This document shows positions 25,458 to 26,197 of a stretch of DNA of 26,197 nucleotides, one piece after another. The stretch comes from an uncultured Clostridia bacterium (GTDB lineage Bacteria > Bacillota > Clostridia > UBA1381): the NCBI GenBank assembly GCA_944391635.1, contig CALXUL010000189.1, forward strand, positions 1-26,197, in the 5' to 3' direction. A model generated the notes under the pieces. It was given only the letters and a program-made list of their open reading frames with translations, was not told the origin of the DNA and searched no databases. Positions within the stretch are counted from its first letter, which is position 1; each line of letters opens with the position of its first letter. The position numbers and the translations under genes are program-made.

Positions 25458-26035
25458 TGGAGCTTGAAGGAAAAGTTATAGGTTTTGCTATGACCGGGTC
25501 GTTTTGCACGTTTAGAAAAGTTATAGATGAGATGGCAAGGCTGTCGCAGACCGGCGCGAGAATAGTGCCGATAATGAGTCAGAACGCATATACCACCGAC
25601 ACAAGGTTTGGCGCTGCATCGGCATTTAGCTATGAGATAGAGGGAATATGCGGCGAGAAGATTATTTCGACTATCAAGGATGCAGAACCAATAGGCCCCA
25701 AGGGCTATTTAGACCTTTTAATAATTGCGCCGTGTACCGGCAACAGCCTTGCAAAGCTTGCATCCGGCATTGCTGATACATCGGTTACAATGGCGGCAAA
25801 GGCGCATCTTCGAAATTCCAAACCGGTACTGATTGCAGTGTCTACAAATGACGGGCTTGCTAATGCCGCTAAAAATATTGGTAGTCTTATGAACTATAAG
25901 AATATATACTTTGTACCATTTAGACAGGATGACTGTATAAAAAAACCGTCATCGCTGGTAGCGGATATGCCGAGTATAATTCCTGCCGCAAAGGCTTGCC
26001 TTGACGGACAGCAGATACAGCCGGTGTTGCTTTAA
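25457..26035 (+). CDS. dpaB: DpaB (SpoVFB), dipicolinate synthase subunit B
   Basis: DpaB is the flavoprotein-like subunit of dipicolinate synthase. The 192-residue protein shows the flavoprotein (HFCD-like) fold pattern: GKVIGFAMTGSFCTFRKV at the N-terminus and LIIAPCTGNSLAKLASGIAD in the middle, a phosphate/flavin-type segment. The PVLIAVSTNDGLANAAKNI region also matches DpaB. GGAGG (25445-25449) lies 7 nt before the ATG, within the dpaA end, so the two are translationally coupled. A strong terminator follows 11 nt after the stop, so dpaAB forms a closed two-gene sporulation operon. Confidence 0.95.
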   Translation: MELEGKVIGFAMTGSFCTFRKVIDEMARLSQTGARIVPIMSQNAYTTDTRFGAASAFSYEIEGICGEKIISTIKDAEPIGPKGYLDLLIIAPCTGNSLAKLASGIADTSVTMAAKAHLRNSKPVLIAVSTNDGLANAAKNIGSLMNYKNIYFVPFRQDDCIKKPSSLVADMPSIIPAAKACLDGQQIQPVLL

Positions 26036-26046
26036 GATTAATATGT

Positions 26047-26090
26047 GCGTGTGCTTTCGGTAATAATAACAGAAAGTACACGCTTTTTTT
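26047..26090 (+). terminator. Intrinsic terminator of dpaA-dpaB
   Basis: GCGTGTGCTTTC (26047-26058) pairs with GAAAGTACACGC (26072-26083) over 12 bp with one G-U wobble and a 13-nt loop. Seven T residues follow (26084-26090). It lies directly after dpaB and separates it from the promoter at 26105. Confidence 0.92.
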
Positions 26091-26104
26091 GTTTAATTGT
26101 TTTC

Positions 26105-26133
26105 TTGAAAATGTGATTTAAGGGATGTATAAT
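26105..26133 (+). promoter_or_regulatory. Strong SigA promoter for the gene at the window end
   Basis: TTGAAA (26105-26110), a 17-bp spacer and a perfect TATAAT (26128-26133) closely match the SigA consensus. The predicted start near 26140 gives a leader of roughly 25-35 nt ahead of AAGGAAAGG and the start codon. Confidence 0.85.
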
Positions 26134-26162
26134 AATGATAATTATGCGTTTATAAGGAAAGG

Positions 26163-26197
26163 ATGAAAGATAGAATGCAGTATAAGGAATTTAATTT
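26163..26197 (+). CDS. Start of an unidentified gene, cut by the window end
   Basis: An ATG at 26163 and an in-frame ATG at 26175 follow AAGGAAAGG and the promoter at 26105-26133. Only 11 residues are visible (MKDRMQYKEFN). The stretch MQYKEFN resembles the opening of some aldo/keto reductases, but this is far too short to assign. The start at 26175 has a Shine-Dalgarno at about 11 nt; the one at 26163 has its nearest good match only about 4 nt away. Confidence 0.55.
   Translation, partial: MKDRMQYKEFN

Noticed and set aside
1..26197. CRISPR arrays, insertion sequences, prophage, defence islands, tRNA or rRNA
   Set aside because: No spaced repeats, transposase, integrase, phage or defence-type genes and no tRNA-like folds were seen; the genes are nearly all core chromosomal functions.

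Overview
This window looks like a stretch of chromosome from an anaerobic, spore-forming, low-GC Gram-positive bacterium of the class Clostridia. The DNA is AT-rich, genes are tightly packed, Shine-Dalgarno sites are strong, and TTG/GTG starts occur. The gene set fits: AddAB instead of RecBCD, an EcfA1-EcfA2-EcfT module, HolA next to ComEC, and the dipicolinate synthase pair DpaA/DpaB, which marks endospore formers. No genus can be named from the sequence. Almost everything is core or near-core chromosome. I see no mobile element, CRISPR array, tRNA or rRNA, and no clearly novel multi-gene system.

Region 1 (1-16633, plus strand). It opens inside addB, followed by an overlapping addA (double-strand break repair). 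A promoter inside the addA 3' end leads into an SAM-dependent methyltransferase, a small membrane-anchored protein of unknown function, and ecfA1-ecfA2-ecfT (energising module of a vitamin/cofactor importer). A second promoter sits at the ecfT-truA junction and predicts a leaderless truA mRNA. After truA come a membrane-anchored beta-propeller protein (DUF5711-like), a CvpA-like membrane protein, ilvD (branched-chain amino acids), rho, and an ArsR/SmtB-type metal sensor. A perfect 17-bp bidirectional hairpin terminator closes the unit.

Region 2 (16672-21063, minus strand). A consensus SigA promoter drives a five-gene operon in the order tandem HD-domain protein, recX, rimO, pgsA and ttcA-like. 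It ends at the same bidirectional terminator. Three of its four internal junctions have a Shine-Dalgarno site overlapping the upstream stop codon, and the fourth lies a few bases past it.

Region 3 (21112-26197, plus strand). A divergent promoter drives comEC and holA. A near-perfect SigK-type (late mother-cell) promoter then precedes dpaA-dpaB, which make the spore-core compound dipicolinic acid, followed by a strong terminator. A strong SigA promoter after that begins a gene cut off by the window end.

No stretch longer than 300 bases lacks a gene. The two largest gaps (20998-21171 and 26036-26162) are filled by promoters and a terminator. The observations most worth following up are the tandem HD protein with one apparently degenerate half, the predicted leaderless truA, the SigK promoter of dpaAB, and the orphan zinc-type ArsR regulator carrying two metal sites.
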